Shown here: positions 4,648-6,633 of the stretch, piece by piece
Layout of the letters: every line of letters begins with the position of its first letter
Position numbering within the stretch: the first letter of the stretch is position 1
Assembly: GCA_030526765.1 (NCBI GenBank)
Contig: JAUNCB010000064.1
Span: 1-6,633 of the forward strand
Reading direction: 5' to 3'
From: Bacillota bacterium
GTDB lineage: Bacteria; Bacillota; Clostridia; Lachnospirales; Anaerotignaceae
Length of the DNA: 6,633 nucleotides
Program-made: the position numbers and the translations under genes
The notes under the pieces: generated by a model
What the model saw: only the letters and a program-made list of their open reading frames with translations
Told to the model about the DNA's origin: nothing
The model's database searches: none

Positions 4648-4916
4648 TAAGGTTTTGGGAATAGAATTTTATGGATGAACAGGCTTTTGTCATGACCTCT
4701 GATCAAAGGAGGTGTATTCAAAGGTCTAGATTTGTTTGTAGAATTCTAAATTTTTGTGTAAAAAGCCATAGATGCTGCATTTCTGCTTGCAGAGGGCGGC
4801 GGGATATGGTGTCTGACCGGATACGCAGACTGCGGATCTCGGAAAGGGTCGCAAAGCGATCGTTTGGTTAAGGTAATGAAAGCCCTGCAGATGTAGAGAT
4901 TACGAGAGGTGACAAG

Positions 4917-6633
4917 ATGGACAAAAACAGAATTCGTGCGCTCCAGCTTGGTGACACGACCAGAATGAGTTATTCAAAGATCAATGAAGTTCTGGAAATG
5001 CCCAACCTGATTGAAGTGCAGAAGAACAGCTACCAGTGGTTTCTGGACAAAGGACTGAAGGAGGTTTTCGAGGATATTTCTCCTATTACAGACTTCAGCG
5101 GAAATCTGATTCTGGAATTTATTGATTTTTCTCTGGATTCCGTGCCCAAATATTCCGTAGAAGAATGTAAGGAAAGAGATGCTACCTTTGCGGCATCCCT
5201 GAAAGTGAAAGCAAGACTTTACAACAGAGAGATGGACGACCTGAAGGAACAGGAAATCTTTATGGGCGATTTCCCTCTGATGACAGAAACAGGTACATTT
5301 ATCATCAACGGTGCGGAACGTGTTATCGTTTCTCAGCTGGTGCGTTCTCCCGGTATCTATTATGCATCTGAATTTGACAAAGTAGGTAAAAAACTGCTTT
5401 CCTCCACAGTGATCCCCAACAGAGGTGCGTGGCTGGAATATGAAACAGATTCCAACGATGTTTTCTATGTAAGAGTAGACAGAACAAGAAAGGTTCCCGT
5501 GACTGTTCTGGTAAGAGCAATGGGCGTTGGCACAGATGCGGAAATTCTGGAGCTGTTTGGCGAAGAACCCAAAATGCTGGCAACACTGGAAAAGGATACA
5601 GCAAAGTCCTATGAAGAAGGTCTGATCGAGATCTATAAAAAGCTGCGTCCCGGTGAGCCCCCTACAGTGGAAAGCTCTGCTTCTCTGCTGAACGGTATGT
5701 TCTTTGATCCCAAGAGATATGATCTGGCAAAGGTAGGCCGTTATAAATTCAATAAGAAGCTGGCACTGAGAAATCGTGTAAGAGATGCGGTTCTGGCTGA
5801 AAACGTAGTGGATCCCATGACCGGTGAAGTGGTTGCAGAGGCAGGCACAGTGCTGACAATGGAACTGTGTGATCAGATCCAGGATACCGGCGTTGGCTAT
5901 GTATATATCTCTGTAGAAGATAGAAAAGTGAAGATCCTGACCAATCAGGTGGTTAAGATCGATTCCTATATTGAAGAATTTGGTCTGACAGCGGAAGAAT
6001 TCGATATCAATGAAAGAGTTTACTATCCTATGCTGGTGAAGCTGCTGGAAGAAAATGCAACAGCAGAAGAACTGAAAGCGGCAATCAAGGAAAATATCCA
6101 TGAGCTGCTGCCCAAGCACATCACACTGGAAGATATTTTTGCTTCCATCAACTATGTGCTGCACCTGGATTACGGCTACGGTAATGTAGACGATATTGAC
6201 CATCTGGGCAACAGACGTATCCGTTCCGTTGGCGAACTGCTGCAGAATCAGTTCCGTATCGGCCTGTCCAGAATGGAAAGAGTGGTTCGTGAAAGAATGA
6301 CAACACAGGATCTGGCTGCGGTAACACCTCAGGCACTGATCAATGTGCGTCCTGTAACAGCGGCGATCAAAGAGTTCTTTGGCTCCTCCCAGCTGTCTCA
6401 GTTCATGGACCAGAACAACCCTCTGAGCGAACTGACGCATAAGAGAAGACTGTCCGCCCTGGGTCCCGGCGGTCTGTCCAGAGAAAGAGCGGGCTTTGAG
6501 GTTCGAGACGTTCACCATTCTCACTACGGCAGAATGTGTCCTATCGAAACACCAGAAGGTCCGAATATCGGTCTGATCAATACGCTGTCCACCTTTGCAA
6601 GAATCAATGAATACGGTTTCATTGAAGCACCCT
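4917..6633 (+). CDS. rpoB: DNA-directed RNA polymerase beta subunit (3' end outside the window)
   Basis: RpoB is the beta subunit of the core RNA polymerase and forms one side of the active-site cleft. The window holds 572 codons, somewhat under half of the usual 1,200-1,300 residues, with no frameshift. The start has AGAGGTGA (4905-4912) a few bases before the ATG, and the protein begins [20 protein letters not shown], typical of clostridial RpoB. Family landmarks are [20 protein letters not shown] (116-135), [15 protein letters not shown] (242-249), the rifampicin region [15 protein letters not shown] (489-503) and [14 protein letters not shown] (507-520), then [15 protein letters not shown]. 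Numbering is offset by 18 from E. coli in this region: D498, H508 and S513 correspond to D516, H526 and S531, all the sensitive residues, so no target-site rifampicin resistance is visible. It has its own strong promoter and a long leader. rpoC would be expected next, beyond the edge. Confidence 0.99.
   Translation, partial: MDKNRIRALQLGDTTRMSYSKINEVLEMPNLIEVQKNSYQWFLDKGLKEVFEDISPITDFSGNLILEFIDFSLDSVPKYSVEECKERDATFAASLKVKARLYNREMDDLKEQEIFMGDFPLMTETGTFIINGAERVIVSQLVRSPGIYYASEFDKVGKKLLSSTVIPNRGAWLEYETDSNDVFYVRVDRTRKVPVTVLVRAMGVGTDAEILELFGEEPKMLATLEKDTAKSYEEGLIEIYKKLRPGEPPTVESSASLLNGMFFDPKRYDLAKVGRYKFNKKLALRNRVRDAVLAENVVDPMTGEVVAEAGTVLTMELCDQIQDTGVGYVYISVEDRKVKILTNQVVKIDSYIEEFGLTAEEFDINERVYYPMLVKLLEENATAEELKAAIKENIHELLPKHITLEDIFASINYVLHLDYGYGNVDDIDHLGNRRIRSVGELLQNQFRIGLSRMERVVRERMTTQDLAAVTPQALINVRPVTAAIKEFFGSSQLSQFMDQNNPLSELTHKRRLSALGPGGLSRERAGFEVRDVHHSHYGRMCPIETPEGPNIGLINTLSTFARINEYGFIEAP

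Larger units (their letters stand above)
4469..4916 (+). other. Long untranslated leader of rpoB
   Basis: About 448 bases separate the predicted start site from the rpoB ATG. No ORF here has both a ribosome binding site and a convincing protein; the longest (4671-4871, 66 codons) lacks both. Local structure is visible: hairpins at 4563-4579 and 4623-4647 (separate entries), TCTGA/TCAGA (4578-4582 with 4592-4596) followed five bases later by T5 at 4602-4606, and a palindrome TAGAATTCTA at 4739-4748. A possible closing helix pairs CGAAC and CGCATC (4476-4480, 4484-4489) with GATGCG and GTTCG (4595-4600, 4607-4611). An isolated AAAGGAGGTG (4706-4715) has no usable long reading frame after it. 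I recognise no known riboswitch or protein-leader motif. Confidence 0.6.

Noticed and set aside
4706..4715. AAAGGAGGTG, a strong isolated Shine-Dalgarno
   Set aside because: No start codon at suitable spacing leads to more than a few codons before a stop, so it does not mark a gene that I can support.
4671..4871. 66-codon plus-strand ORF in the rpoB leader
   Set aside because: There is no good ribosome binding site before its ATG, the Arg/Cys-rich sequence shows no domain, and it ends 45 bases before rpoB. It could only be argued for if conserved in relatives.
6381..6476. Rifampicin-resistance substitutions in rpoB
   Set aside because: All the main positions (D498, H508, R511, S513) carry the sensitive consensus residues.
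4974..6524. 516-codon open frame on the minus strand antisense to rpoB
   Set aside because: Same cause: codon bias of a highly expressed gene leaves the reverse strand open. The peptide is rich in His, Gln, Cys and Phe and resembles no family I know.

Overview
The window reads as a chromosomal segment from an anaerobic Bacillota, most likely class Clostridia (a Lachnospirales/Anaerotignum-like lineage is my guess, not shown by the sequence). The reasons are a 450-residue glutamate dehydrogenase very like the Clostridium symbiosum enzyme as I remember it, a clostridial-type RpoB N-terminus, the iron-sulfur enzyme QueH, strong AGGAGG-type ribosome binding sites, and very A/T-rich spacers around coding DNA of moderate GC. 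I see no insertion sequence, tRNA, rRNA, CRISPR array or phage gene.

Layout, left to right. Positions 1-323 are an upstream control region for gdhA: two A/T-rich dyads, an extended -10 promoter whose -10 box sits inside one of them, a possible 17-codon leader ORF, and two strong hairpins ahead of the ribosome binding site. gdhA (324-1676, +) is complete and has residues that suggest NAD rather than NADP as cofactor. Positions 1677-1878 hold a degenerate tandem repeat and two terminators, the second usable from both sides, where gdhA meets a convergent operon. That operon runs on the minus strand from a promoter near 4150: queH (4091-3450, TTG start), a 10-TM EamA/DMT-type transporter (3394-2534) and a DUF3885-like protein (2523-1879). 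Its last two genes are tightly coupled.

Positions 4092-4916 form an 825-base gene-free region between divergently transcribed queH and rpoB. It contains a run of A-tracts, a purine-rich block with a repeated CATGGG motif, a near-consensus sigma-A promoter (TTGACA, 17 bases, TAAAAT) and a leader of about 450 bases with hairpins. rpoB starts at 4917 and runs off the right edge after 572 codons. Its rifampicin region has the sensitive consensus.

The genes do not make an obvious single pathway: amino-acid catabolism (gdhA), tRNA queuosine modification (queH) and transcription (rpoB) are separate chromosomal units. I found no convincing new multi-gene system. The observations most worth following are non-coding: the long structured-looking rpoB leader, which begins without rplJ-rplL upstream, and the gdhA leader with its short ORF and hairpins.
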